Shown: positions 8,146-16,334 of the stretch, in pieces
Numbering within the stretch: position 1 is the stretch's first letter
How the letters are laid out: every line of letters begins with the position of its first letter
Assembly (NCBI RefSeq): GCF_006439015.1
Contig: NZ_RCZG01000018.1
Location: 1 to 64,000, forward strand
Direction of reading: 5' to 3'
DNA length: 64,000 nucleotides
DNA from: Mycolicibacterium hodleri
GTDB lineage: Bacteria; Actinomycetota; Actinomycetes; Mycobacteriales; Mycobacteriaceae
Program-made: the position numbers and the translations under genes
Notes under the pieces: model-generated
Seen by the model: the letters and a program-made list of their open reading frames with translations, nothing else
What the model was told of the DNA's origin: nothing
Databases searched by the model: none

Positions 8146-8907
8146 ATGTTGCCGAAGCCGTCCGAAGAGCTGCGGCGTCGCATCGTCGCCGACATCAACG
8201 CGGGCGTTCCCGGCGCCAAACTCGGAAGCGAACGCGATCTCGCGGAGCACTACTCCACCAGCCGGGCCAGTCTGCGCCAGATACTGGCGGCGTTGGAGGA
8301 GGCAGGCCTCGTCCACCGGGTAATCGGCCGCGCGGGTGGCATCTTCATCAGCCACGCGCAGGTGCAGCGCAGCCTGTCCGACGTCGTCGGGGTACCGGCA
8401 TTCCTCGCCAACCAGGGCTATGTCGCGGGAACACGGGTGCTGTCGACGAAGATCACCGCGCCCGACGTCCTCACCCAGAAGGCGTTGGACCTCGGCGCCG
8501 GTGACTTCGTCGTCGAAATCCAGCGCGTCCGCCTCGCTGACGGATCGCCGATCTCGTTGGAAATCGCGCAGTTTCCCGCCGAAGCGTTCCCCGGGCTCCT
8601 CGAAAAGCAGCTCGGCGGATCGATCTACGAAATCCTCGAGGAGGACTACGGTCTCGTCCCGTCCAGGGCGGACGAGCGGATCGAGGCCGTCAACGCCACA
8701 CCGGACGAGGCGTCCGCACTGTCCGTCAAGCCCCAGGCGGCGCTGCTGCTGATCACCCGGATCACCTACGACCAGCACGATGCGCCGTGCGAGTTCTCCC
8801 GCGACCTGTTCCGGGGGGATCGCACGCGCCTGGCGGTCACCGCGCAGGGCCGCGGCATCGCCGTGCACTCACCCGCGGCCGCCGCCACGGTGGCGCTGCA
8901 GAGCTGA
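8146..8907 (+). CDS. GntR family regulator with UTRA ligand-binding domain (HutC type)
   Basis: 253 residues from the ATG at 8146, with GAGAGGAG upstream; an in-frame GTG at 8143 is an alternative. The N-terminal winged helix includes LGSERDLAEHYSTSRASLRQILAALEEAGLV (residues about 26-56). It is followed by a UTRA/chorismate-lyase-like domain with TRVLSTKI, DFVVEIQRVRLADGSPISLEIAQFP and the C-terminal FSRDLFRGDRTRLAV. HutC-type regulators usually repress catabolic operons and release DNA on binding a pathway metabolite. It lies 44 nt behind the SDR gene in the same operon and is the best candidate to bind the inverted repeats at 4893-4930. Confidence 0.87.
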   Translation: MLPKPSEELRRRIVADINAGVPGAKLGSERDLAEHYSTSRASLRQILAALEEAGLVHRVIGRAGGIFISHAQVQRSLSDVVGVPAFLANQGYVAGTRVLSTKITAPDVLTQKALDLGAGDFVVEIQRVRLADGSPISLEIAQFPAEAFPGLLEKQLGGSIYEILEEDYGLVPSRADERIEAVNATPDEASALSVKPQAALLLITRITYDQHDAPCEFSRDLFRGDRTRLAVTAQGRGIAVHSPAAAATVALQS

Positions 8908-8931
8908 CGACGGCTCCGGTGTCGAGAACGC

Positions 8932-8937
8932 TAGATT
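8932..8937 (+). promoter_or_regulatory. Leaderless -10 element for gluQ
   Basis: TAGATT fits TAnnnT and ends 6 nt before the ATG at 8944, so the predicted transcription start is the A of the start codon. There is no Shine-Dalgarno sequence. The gene would then be expressed apart from the GntR operon just upstream. Confidence 0.6.
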
Positions 8938-8943
8938 GCGGTC

Positions 8944-9816
8944 ATGAGCCCCACTGGCCGGTTCGCGCCAAGTCCCTCGGCGGACCTGCACGTCGGCAAC
9001 GTGCGCACGGCCGTGCTGGCGTGGCTCTTCGCGAGGTCAACTGACCGCCGCTTCCTGATCCGCGTCGAGGATCTCGACGACCGTACCTCCGGCGACGTCG
9101 CGGAACGTCAACTCCGCGACCTCGCCGCGGTCGGACTCGACTGGGACGAACCACCCGAGTATCAGATGGCGCACGAGTCGCGTTACGACGCCGTGATCGA
9201 CGACCTCGTCAGTCGCGGTGTGACCTACGAATGTCATTGCAGCAGAGGGGACATTCAGCAGGCACCGCGCGCACCTCACGCCCCCGAGGGCGCCTACCCC
9301 GGTACCTGTCGCAACCTCACCGACGCCGAGCACGCCGCCCGCCGCGCCTCGGGCCGAGCACCCGCGGTTCGGCTCCGCTCGGAGGTCGGTGAGTTCACCG
9401 TCACGGACGTGCTGCACGGCAGCTACACCGGGGTGGTCGACGACCTGGTGCTGCGCCGCGGCGACGGCGTGCCCGCCTACAACCTGGCGGTGGTGGTCGA
9501 CGACGCCGCTCAGGGTGTCGATCAAGTGGTCCGCGGTCACGACCTGCTGGCATCATCACCGCGGCAGGCCTACCTGGGCTCGCTGCTTGGATATCCGACG
9601 CCGGTCTACGCCCACGTGCCGCTGGTGGTGAACACCGAAGGCAAGAGACTGGCCAAACGCGACGGTGCGGTCACGGTCGGCGACGTGGGCGCTGCGCGGG
9701 CGATGACGCAGATCGCCGAGTCACTTGGCTTCGAGAGTGCGGCCCTCACGGGAATGCTGGCCGAGTTCGATCCGGTGCGACTGCCGCGGGAGCCCTGGAC
9801 ATATCGGCCCGAGTGA
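8944..9816 (+). CDS. gluQ: Glutamyl-Q tRNA(Asp) synthetase
   Basis: 290 residues, much shorter than GluRS because the anticodon-binding domain is missing, which defines GluQRS/YadB. The class I signature is SADLHVGN (HIGH equivalent, residues 12-19), and the KMSKS equivalent is RLAKRDG near residue 235. The zinc site is visible as ECHC near 98 and YPGTC near 120. The enzyme activates glutamate without tRNA and attaches it to queuosine at position 34 of tRNA(Asp). A tRNA-guanine transglycosylase lies 7 kb away in this window, so the organism can plausibly hold the Q base that GluQ modifies. No Shine-Dalgarno; a leaderless -10 precedes the ATG. Confidence 0.92.
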   Translation: MSPTGRFAPSPSADLHVGNVRTAVLAWLFARSTDRRFLIRVEDLDDRTSGDVAERQLRDLAAVGLDWDEPPEYQMAHESRYDAVIDDLVSRGVTYECHCSRGDIQQAPRAPHAPEGAYPGTCRNLTDAEHAARRASGRAPAVRLRSEVGEFTVTDVLHGSYTGVVDDLVLRRGDGVPAYNLAVVVDDAAQGVDQVVRGHDLLASSPRQAYLGSLLGYPTPVYAHVPLVVNTEGKRLAKRDGAVTVGDVGAARAMTQIAESLGFESAALTGMLAEFDPVRLPREPWTYRPE

Positions 9817-9848
9817 GCAGAACCCTTCTCTCGCGTGCAGGTGATTGC

Positions 9849-9854
9849 TAGGTT
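9849..9854 (+). promoter_or_regulatory. Leaderless -10 element for the amino-acid ABC operon
   Basis: TAGGTT (TAnnnT) ends 6 nt before the GTG at 9861, placing the transcription start at the start codon. No ribosome-binding site is present, which supports the GTG start and leaderless translation. Confidence 0.6.
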
Positions 9855-9860
9855 CCGCCG

Positions 9861-11342
9861 GTGACCTTCAACCTACGTCGGGCCCTGCTCGCGGTGATCT
9901 TGCTGGCGGCGGTGCTCGGCGCGGCGGCCTGCGGGGCGCCGGACTCGAACAGGGCGGACCGTATACAGTCCGCAGGCGTTCTGCGGGTCGGCACGGAGGG
10001 TGTGTACGCACCGTTCAGCTACCACGATCAGAGCGGCCAACTGGTCGGCTACGACGTCGACGTCGCCAAGGCCGTCGGCGACAAGCTCGGCGTGCAGGTC
10101 GAGTTCGTCGAGACGCCATGGGATTCGATGTTCGCGGCGCTCGAGGCGAACCGATTCGACATCGTCGCCAACCAGGTCACCATCAACGACGAGCGCAAGG
10201 CGAAGTACGACCTGTCCGACCCCTACGCGATCGGTCAGGGCGTCATCGTCACCAGGGCCGACGACCCATCGATCACATCGCTCGCCGACCTGAAGGGCAA
10301 AGTCGCCGCAGAGAACCCCACCAGCAACTGGGCCGAACTGGCCCGTGCCAACGGTGCCCGCGTCGAGTCCGTCGACGGTTTCGCCCAGGCCATCAAGCTG
10401 CTGAACCAGGGCCGTGTCGACGTCGTCGTCAACGACAGCATCGCGGTCTACCAGTACCTCGCCGAGACCGGGGACAACACGGTCAAGATCGCGGCGGAGA
10501 CCCAGGAGAAGAGCGAGCAGGGCTTCGCCGCCCGCAAGGACAGCGGGCTCCTGCCCGAGCTGAACCAAGCACTCAAGGATCTGAGCAACGACGGCACCTT
10601 GGCGACGATCTCCAACAAGTACTTGAAGGCCAACGTCTCCGGAGCGCCTGCCCAGGCGGGCCAGGAGCAGGTGCAGCCGCGCTCGGCCTGGAAGCTCATC
10701 GCCGACAACTTGTGGCCACTGGCCAAGGCGGCGATCACGGTGACCATCCCGCTGACGATCATCAGCTTCATCGTCGGCCTGGTCATCGCGCTCGGGGTGG
10801 CTCTGGCTCGCCTGTCGAAGAACAGGGCGCTCTCGAGCGTGGCGCGCTTCTTCATCTCTCTCATTCGGGGCACCCCACTACTGGTGCAGCTGTTCATCGT
10901 GTTCTTCGCGCTACCCGAGTTCGGCATCAGGATCGATCCGTTCCCCGCCGCGATCATCGCGTTCAGCCTCAACGTGGGCGGCTATGCCGCCGAGATCATC
11001 CGGTCGTCGATTCAGAGCATTCCGAAGGGTCAGTGGGAGGCGGCAGAGACGATCGGCTTCAACTACGTTGGCGCCCTGCGCCGCATCATCCTGCCGCAGG
11101 CCACGCGGGTGGCCGTGCCGCCGCTGTCGAACACACTGATCTCCTTGGTCAAGGACACTTCCCTCGCGTCTACCATTTTGGTGACCGAACTGTTCCGCAC
11201 CGCACAGAACGTGGCCGCGCCGACCTTCGAGTTCTTCGCCCTCTACGGCACGGCGGCCGTTTACTACTGGGTGATCTGCCTGCTTCTCTCGTTCGGCCAG
11301 AGCCGCCTTGAAAACCGACTGGAAAGGTACGTGGCTCGATGA
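9861..11342 (+). CDS. Polar amino-acid ABC importer: fused substrate-binding protein and permease
   Basis: 493 residues. A lipoprotein signal with lipobox LGAAAC comes first. Residues about 40-260 form a family-3 solute-binding domain (GVLRVGTEGVYAPFSYHDQ, GYDVDVAKAVGDKLGV, FDIVANQVTINDERKAKYD). Residues about 275-493 form a His/Glu/Asp-type permease with about five membrane segments, IRGTPLLVQLFIVF and the ATPase-docking motif QWEAAETIGFNYVGALRRIILPQA. Binding-protein/permease fusions of this order are known (GlnP type). The N-terminus would be anchored outside and tethered to the channel. It overlaps the ATPase gene by 4 nt. The substrate is probably glutamine, glutamate or another polar amino acid; specificity cannot be read from the sequence. 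Confidence 0.9.
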   Translation: MTFNLRRALLAVILLAAVLGAAACGAPDSNRADRIQSAGVLRVGTEGVYAPFSYHDQSGQLVGYDVDVAKAVGDKLGVQVEFVETPWDSMFAALEANRFDIVANQVTINDERKAKYDLSDPYAIGQGVIVTRADDPSITSLADLKGKVAAENPTSNWAELARANGARVESVDGFAQAIKLLNQGRVDVVVNDSIAVYQYLAETGDNTVKIAAETQEKSEQGFAARKDSGLLPELNQALKDLSNDGTLATISNKYLKANVSGAPAQAGQEQVQPRSAWKLIADNLWPLAKAAITVTIPLTIISFIVGLVIALGVALARLSKNRALSSVARFFISLIRGTPLLVQLFIVFFALPEFGIRIDPFPAAIIAFSLNVGGYAAEIIRSSIQSIPKGQWEAAETIGFNYVGALRRIILPQATRVAVPPLSNTLISLVKDTSLASTILVTELFRTAQNVAAPTFEFFALYGTAAVYYWVICLLLSFGQSRLENRLERYVAR

Positions 11343-12115
11343 CCGACAATGCAGGTAGCGAGATCGAGTATCGGGTCACCGCCAAGGGCGTCAAGAAGGC
11401 GTTCGGCGACAACGAGGTGCTCAAGGGCGTCTCGTTCACCGTCCAGCGCGGCACGGCGACCGCCATCATCGGGCCGTCGGGATCTGGCAAGACGACACTG
11501 CTGCGTACGCTGAACGCGCTCGACCGGGCTGATGCCGGCGTGATCCGGGTCGACGACGTAGAGATCGACTTCTCCACGCCGACACCGAAACCCGATGTGC
11601 GTCGGTTCCAGTCGCGCAGCGGCTTCGTGTTCCAGGGGCACAACCTGTTCCCGCACAAGACGGTGCTGCAGAACGTCATCGAGGGCCCGGTGATCGTGCA
11701 GAAGCGGCCAAAGGACGAGGCCGTTGCCGAGGCCGTCGAGTTGCTCGACCAGGTCGGGCTGGCCGAGAAGAGGGATCAGTACCCGTATCAACTCTCCGGC
11801 GGCCAGCAGCAGCGCGTCGGCATCGCCAGGGCGTTGGCGTTGAAGCCGAAGCTGGTGCTCTTCGACGAGCCGACCTCCGCGCTGGATCCGGAGTTGGTCG
11901 GCGAGGTGCTCGGGGTGATCAAGGAGCTGGCCGTGCAAGGGTGGACGCTCGTCATCGTCACGCACGAAATCCAGTTCGCCAAGCAGGTTTCCAGCCAGGT
12001 GCTGTTCACAGATCAGGGCATCATCCTGGAGCAGGGCACACCGGACGAGGTCATCGGCAACCCGAAGGAAGATCGCACCAGGCAGTTCCTCGACCGGATC
12101 CTCAATCCGCTCTAG
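11339..12115 (+). CDS. Polar amino-acid ABC transporter ATP-binding protein
   Basis: 258 residues with Walker A GPSGSGKTT, Q-loop VFQGHNLFPHKTV, ABC signature LSGGQQQR, Walker B LVLFDEPTSALD and the switch histidine in IVTHE. This is the GlnQ/HisP class. Its ATG overlaps the permease stop (ATGA), so one fused SBP-permease and one ATPase make a complete two-gene importer. An N-terminal stretch of about 12 residues (EIEYRVTAKGVKKAF) precedes the nucleotide-binding fold. It ends 42 nt before the convergent flavoprotein gene. Confidence 0.93.
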   Translation: MTDNAGSEIEYRVTAKGVKKAFGDNEVLKGVSFTVQRGTATAIIGPSGSGKTTLLRTLNALDRADAGVIRVDDVEIDFSTPTPKPDVRRFQSRSGFVFQGHNLFPHKTVLQNVIEGPVIVQKRPKDEAVAEAVELLDQVGLAEKRDQYPYQLSGGQQQRVGIARALALKPKLVLFDEPTSALDPELVGEVLGVIKELAVQGWTLVIVTHEIQFAKQVSSQVLFTDQGIILEQGTPDEVIGNPKEDRTRQFLDRILNPL

Positions 12116-12157
12116 CCCTCTCGCCCCTTTGCCGCGAGCGCGCGGGTCTGCGGGTCG

Positions 12158-13513
12158 CTAGGGGCGTGTGAGCAGCAAGTCGACTGCCCGGGCGGCACTT
12201 TGAGCGGCGCTCTCCATGGTTGCCGACCAGTCCGTGGCGGTCCAGTCTCCCGCCAGCACCAGCGACGGCACGGACGTTCGTTGCGGCGGGCGAAGGGAAT
12301 CCATGCCGACGACCTGGGCGAAGGTGGCCTTGGGCATCTTGACCACCTGCGCCTCCACGACTTCGGCGTCGGCGGCAGCCGGGTAGTAGCGCCGCAGCAG
12401 CGCCATCTGTTCAGACACGATGTCGTCACCTGTCCGGCCGATCTGCTCATAGGCGCCGCTGGTGGTCAGACAGTAGAGCCATCCGTGGTCGGTACTCCTG
12501 CCGTGCATGATCTGCCGGTCGAACACCTCGTCGATGATGCCGGTCCCACCGATCAGCCCCTCGAACGCCGATGCGGTACCGAGGGGACGGTCCAGGTAGA
12601 GATTGGTGCTGACGATTGGCGTGTAGCCCAATTCATCTGCAGCGGAATAAATTTCGTCATGTTCCGGTAGCTCGTCGAGCAGCCCGACGATGTTCGAGTT
12701 CGGCACCGCGCACACGACGTCGTCGGCCGGTACCACCGTTCCGTCGGCCAGCAGCACACCGGTGACCGCGCCCTCGGAGATCTGCACACGCCGGGCCACC
12801 GCCCGGTATCGCACCGTGACCCCGCGCTCGGTGAACACTCTGAGGGCGCCCGAGACGAAGAGGGTATCGAGGTCGACCGTGGGATATCCGATGTTCACCG
12901 GCGTTCGATGTTTCACAGCCATCCGGAAACCGGTGGCCATCACGGTGGCGAACACCTTCGCCGACCCTCGCGCTACCGGTTCGGCCGCAATGCCAAGGGC
13001 GAGCCAGTCCCACAACGCTTCTCGCGCGGGTGCGGGCATACCGACGCGCTGCAACCACTGTTCGGTGGTGAGATCGGCCAAGTCGGGAGGCGGGTGCAGG
13101 GCCTGCCACCCCAGCCGCACCGTCGCGCGAGCCGCCCGAAGCCGATCGGCGATGCCGGCGTCAGGGTGGACGCCGAACAGCGTGCGCACGGCACCGAGCC
13201 CCGAGGTCTGCACCGTCACCTGGCGCCCGTCCGGCCAGCGAAGCGTCGACGTCCTGGGGAAGACGACGAAGTCGCGGGTACCGACGCTGGCGAGGTAGCG
13301 GAAGAGGTGCTCGTATCCGCTGGCGATGACGTGTTGTCCGTTGTCCGCTCGATCTTCGACCCGCTCGGCGTGCATCGCGTGAGTGCGCCCGCCGAGCCGA
13401 GCACGCCGCTCGAGGAGGGTGACGTCCTTACCCGCCTCGGCCAACCAGACCGCGCAGGCAAGACCGGCCAGACCCCCGCCGATCACCACGTAGCGCCGTC
13501 CGTCACCACTCAT
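12158..13513 (-). CDS. FAD-dependent desaturase/dehydroxylase of the amine-oxidase fold (HpnE/phytoene-desaturase-like)
   Basis: 451 residues. The N-terminus has the dinucleotide-binding motif VVIGGGLAGLACAVWLAEAGKDVTLLE, then RARLGGRTHAM. The C-terminus has VLAGDWTATDWSATMESAAQSA, the second FAD-contact motif of this superfamily. The shape and length resemble hydroxysqualene dehydroxylase HpnE and carotenoid desaturases more than classic monoamine oxidases. No hopanoid or carotenoid genes lie nearby, so the substrate is unknown. It is divergent from another amine-oxidase-fold gene at 13640, with a 126-nt gap holding their promoters. Probably cytoplasmic or membrane-peripheral; no signal peptide. 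Confidence 0.78.
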   Translation of the reverse strand: MSGDGRRYVVIGGGLAGLACAVWLAEAGKDVTLLERRARLGGRTHAMHAERVEDRADNGQHVIASGYEHLFRYLASVGTRDFVVFPRTSTLRWPDGRQVTVQTSGLGAVRTLFGVHPDAGIADRLRAARATVRLGWQALHPPPDLADLTTEQWLQRVGMPAPAREALWDWLALGIAAEPVARGSAKVFATVMATGFRMAVKHRTPVNIGYPTVDLDTLFVSGALRVFTERGVTVRYRAVARRVQISEGAVTGVLLADGTVVPADDVVCAVPNSNIVGLLDELPEHDEIYSAADELGYTPIVSTNLYLDRPLGTASAFEGLIGGTGIIDEVFDRQIMHGRSTDHGWLYCLTTSGAYEQIGRTGDDIVSEQMALLRRYYPAAADAEVVEAQVVKMPKATFAQVVGMDSLRPPQRTSVPSLVLAGDWTATDWSATMESAAQSAARAVDLLLTRP

Positions 13514-13639
13514 TCATCCAACGTACCTCCGCCGTGACGAGCTTCCGCTGCCAAGCGAACGTGAACAACGTCGCAAGATGGCTTGGCGTGTTTCGCTCAG
13601 ACACGCACGCTCGCGGGGTGGGTGCGAGAAGGTGGATGC

Positions 13640-15013
13640 ATGGCACATCCAACGAACCTCGAAGCGGACGTCATCGTGGTCGGTGCGGGTCTCTCGGGAA
13701 TGATCGCCGCCCGCACCCTGCTCGAAGCCGGGCTGGTGCCACTGGTCCTGGAAGCGGACGAGCGCGTCGGCGGACGCATTCTCACCGAGGACGTGCTGCC
13801 GGGGGTGTCGGTCGATCTGGGAGCACAGTGGATCGGCGATACGCACGAACGGATGTTCCGCCTCGCCGCCGAGCTCGGAGTTCAGACCTTCCCCCAGTAC
13901 GACGAGGGCGAGACGTCCTACGACCTCGACGGTTCCGGTGTGCTGCGCGAGAACGCATTCCATGCGCGCTTCGCCGACGAGCTTGCCGAGCTCGAGCGCG
14001 TCCTGCGGCGGCTGGACGAGCTCGCCGCCGACGTACCGGTGGATGCGCCGTGGCTGGCGCCGCGCGCCGCCGAATGGGACGTCATCAGCGCGGGCACTTG
14101 GTATGACGCGCAGGGACTTTCGCCCATCGCGCGCACCTTGCTCGAGATCTGCACCGTCGGAATCCTCGCGGTACCGACCGTCGAGGTGTCCTTCCTGCAC
14201 TTACTCTTCACCATCCAGACCTGCGGCGTGACATCGGAACTCTTCGCGGAGTCCGAGGGTGGCGCCCAGACGACGCGCTTCGTCGGCGGCACCGCTGAGA
14301 TCCCGCGTCGACTTGCCGCGCTGATGGCCGACCACATCGTGCTCGAGGCCCCGGTGCTACTGATCGAGCACACGGCGGACAGCGTCTCGGTGCACTGCCG
14401 CGGCGGGCTGGTGGCACGCGGCCGCCGCGTCATCGTCGCGATCTCCCCGACCTTGGCTGGACGCATCATGTACGACCCTCCGCTATCCGGCATCCGCGAT
14501 CAACTCACCCAGCGGCTACCGAACGGCTCGGCCATGAAGGCCTTCTTCGTCTACGACGAACCCTTCTGGCGCGCAGATGGATTCAACGGTCAACTGATCT
14601 CCGACGTCGGACCGGCGCGAATGTCCAACGACAGCTGCAGCCCCGGCGACGACCACGGCGTCATCCTGCTGTTCCTGGAGGGCGACCAGGCCCGCACGTT
14701 CGGACGGCTTCCCATCGACGAGCGGCGGACCGCACTGACGGCCGAGCTGGTGCGCCACTTCGGCGACAAGGCCGCCACACCCGAGTTCTACATCGACGGC
14801 GAGTGGTCGGACCGGCAGTGGACCCGCGGCTGCTACAACGCCAACCACGGTCCACACGTGTGGACCACCTACGGTCACGCGCTCGCGGAGCCGATCGGCG
14901 TGATCCATTGGGCGTCAACCGATACGGCGACCTACTGGAGCGCGTACATGGAGGGCGCCGTCGAGGCCGGCGAGCGCGCCGCGCACGCCGTCATCGCTGA
15001 ACTCACTAAGTGA
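13640..15013 (+). CDS. Flavin monoamine oxidase family protein
   Basis: 457 residues from the ATG at 13640; GAAGGTGG 4-11 nt upstream supports this start over an in-frame ATG at 13583. FAD motifs are VVGAGLSGMIAARTLLEAG (about 13-32), ADERVGGRI, and the C-terminal HWASTDTATYWSAYMEGAVEAG with the flavin-site Trp and Glu. GAQWIGDTHERM and FVGGTAEIPRRLAA are typical of bacterial MAO/putrescine-oxidase-like enzymes. It probably oxidises a primary amine to an aldehyde with peroxide release, but the substrate is open. It converges on a P450 gene, with a long perfect-looking hairpin between the two stops. Confidence 0.85.
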   Translation: MAHPTNLEADVIVVGAGLSGMIAARTLLEAGLVPLVLEADERVGGRILTEDVLPGVSVDLGAQWIGDTHERMFRLAAELGVQTFPQYDEGETSYDLDGSGVLRENAFHARFADELAELERVLRRLDELAADVPVDAPWLAPRAAEWDVISAGTWYDAQGLSPIARTLLEICTVGILAVPTVEVSFLHLLFTIQTCGVTSELFAESEGGAQTTRFVGGTAEIPRRLAALMADHIVLEAPVLLIEHTADSVSVHCRGGLVARGRRVIVAISPTLAGRIMYDPPLSGIRDQLTQRLPNGSAMKAFFVYDEPFWRADGFNGQLISDVGPARMSNDSCSPGDDHGVILLFLEGDQARTFGRLPIDERRTALTAELVRHFGDKAATPEFYIDGEWSDRQWTRGCYNANHGPHVWTTYGHALAEPIGVIHWASTDTATYWSAYMEGAVEAGERAAHAVIAELTK

Positions 15014-15060
15014 TTCGTGGAGAGTTTTCGGCGGTGAGCGCCGAAAACGCTCCACAAATC
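15012..15060. repeat. Palindromic intergenic element, copy 1 (bidirectional terminator-like hairpin)
   Basis: Arms 15012-15033 and 15039-15060 pair over 22 nt with two mismatches around the 5-nt loop GTGAG. The core is GTGGAG...TTTTCGGCG / CGCCGAAAA...CTCCAC. It begins within the MAO stop codon and ends 19 nt before the P450 stop, so it serves both convergent genes. A related element with the same outer ends lies at 55910-55964. There is no T-tract. Confidence 0.75.
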
Positions 15061-15078
15061 GCGGGGCGGGGCGACGCG

Positions 15079-16317
15079 TTAGGGGGCGACGGGGAGCGAG
15101 GCCAACCCTCGCAGCGTCACGTTCGGCTTGTAGACCGGCTCGCCGGCCAGCGTCGCGTTCGGGAAGCGTGCGGTGATCGCCGACAGTGCGACCCGGGTTT
15201 CCAACCGGGCAAGTGGTGCACCCAGACAGAAGTGCACGCCGTGGCCGAACGCCAAGTGTCGGAGGCCCTCTCGATCCGGGTCGAACTCGTCGGGTCGGTC
15301 GAACGCGTCCGGATCTCGTTGTGCCGCTGCCAATAGCAACATCATGGTGTCGCCCTTGGGTACGACGACATCGCCTATCGTCATCTCGTCGGCGGCCGTC
15401 CGGCCGACCAACTGTACGGGCGGGTCGTACCGCAGCGTCTCCTCGATGATCGTCGACGCCCGGTCGGCATCCGCACCGAGCGCGGCCCAGTACCGCGGCT
15501 GGCGCAGCATCGCCAGGATCGCGTTGGCGATCAGGTTGACGGTCGTCTCGTGGCCCGCGATCAACAGCAGGTTGCAGGTGGCGACGATCTCCTCGGACGT
15601 CAGCTGGTCGCCGTCCTCCTCGGCGGCGATCAGGGCTGAAATCAGGTCCTCGCGGGGGGCGGCGCGACGCTCCTCGACGAGTCCGCCGAGATAGCCCCGC
15701 AGCCAGTGCCCGGCCTCCATGCGCGCGCGGAAGCTGTCGGGGACCTCGCCGGTGAATGCGACGAACGGGTCGAGGCCCTGGGCCAGCAGCGCGGAGGCCC
15801 TGCTGAATTCCGGCTCGTCCTCGATCGGGACTCCGAGCATCCGGCAGATCACCGCGACGGGCAGTGGATGTGCGAGATCGGCGATGGCGTCGAACGGGCC
15901 CGCATCGGCCACGTCGTCGAGCAGCGAGGCCACCATCGAGGTGATGTCGCCTTCGAGCGCCTTGACTCGCTTCGGAGCGAATGCCTGCTGAGCCAGCTTC
16001 CGGAGGCGGGTGTGGTCGGGCGGATCGAGGAACAGGAAGCCGGGCTGACCGAACGGCCGCGGCTGGGCCCCCTTGGCGATCTCGCGCTGCGCGACGGTGG
16101 ACTTCAGTCGGTCACTCGCCGACGACGGATGTCGCAGGACGTCTCCGCAATCCTGGAAGGACGAGAAGACGATGAGGTTGTTTTCCGATATCACCATCGG
16201 TCCGCGGTCCAGTATCTCGCGGTACGCGGGGTAGGGGTCGGCGCGATTCGAGGAATCGAGCAGCCGAACCAACAAGCCATGCGATTCCGCTGTGGTGGTC
16301 ATCCTCTTATTGTGCAC
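15079..16317 (-). CDS. Cytochrome P450
   Basis: 412 residues, soluble bacterial size. Present are the I-helix AGHETTVNL with the acid-alcohol-type pair, the K-helix EETLRYDPP (ExxR), and the haem loop FGHGVHFCLGAPLARLE with the proximal cysteine in FCLG. The N-terminus has no membrane anchor. An in-frame ATG at 16302 is an alternative start. It lies 17 nt downstream of tgt and may be cotranscribed with it, although no functional link is obvious. No ferredoxin gene is adjacent, so redox partners come from elsewhere. Substrate unknown. Confidence 0.93.
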   Translation of the reverse strand: MHNKRMTTTAESHGLLVRLLDSSNRADPYPAYREILDRGPMVISENNLIVFSSFQDCGDVLRHPSSASDRLKSTVAQREIAKGAQPRPFGQPGFLFLDPPDHTRLRKLAQQAFAPKRVKALEGDITSMVASLLDDVADAGPFDAIADLAHPLPVAVICRMLGVPIEDEPEFSRASALLAQGLDPFVAFTGEVPDSFRARMEAGHWLRGYLGGLVEERRAAPREDLISALIAAEEDGDQLTSEEIVATCNLLLIAGHETTVNLIANAILAMLRQPRYWAALGADADRASTIIEETLRYDPPVQLVGRTAADEMTIGDVVVPKGDTMMLLLAAAQRDPDAFDRPDEFDPDREGLRHLAFGHGVHFCLGAPLARLETRVALSAITARFPNATLAGEPVYKPNVTLRGLASLPVAP

Positions 16318-16334
16318 ACGTCCAAGAAGGTGCG

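Noticed and set aside
7789..8868. Long antisense frame opposite the SDR end and the GntR gene
   Set aside because: It spans two well-supported plus-strand genes and has no recognisable domain or ribosome site.
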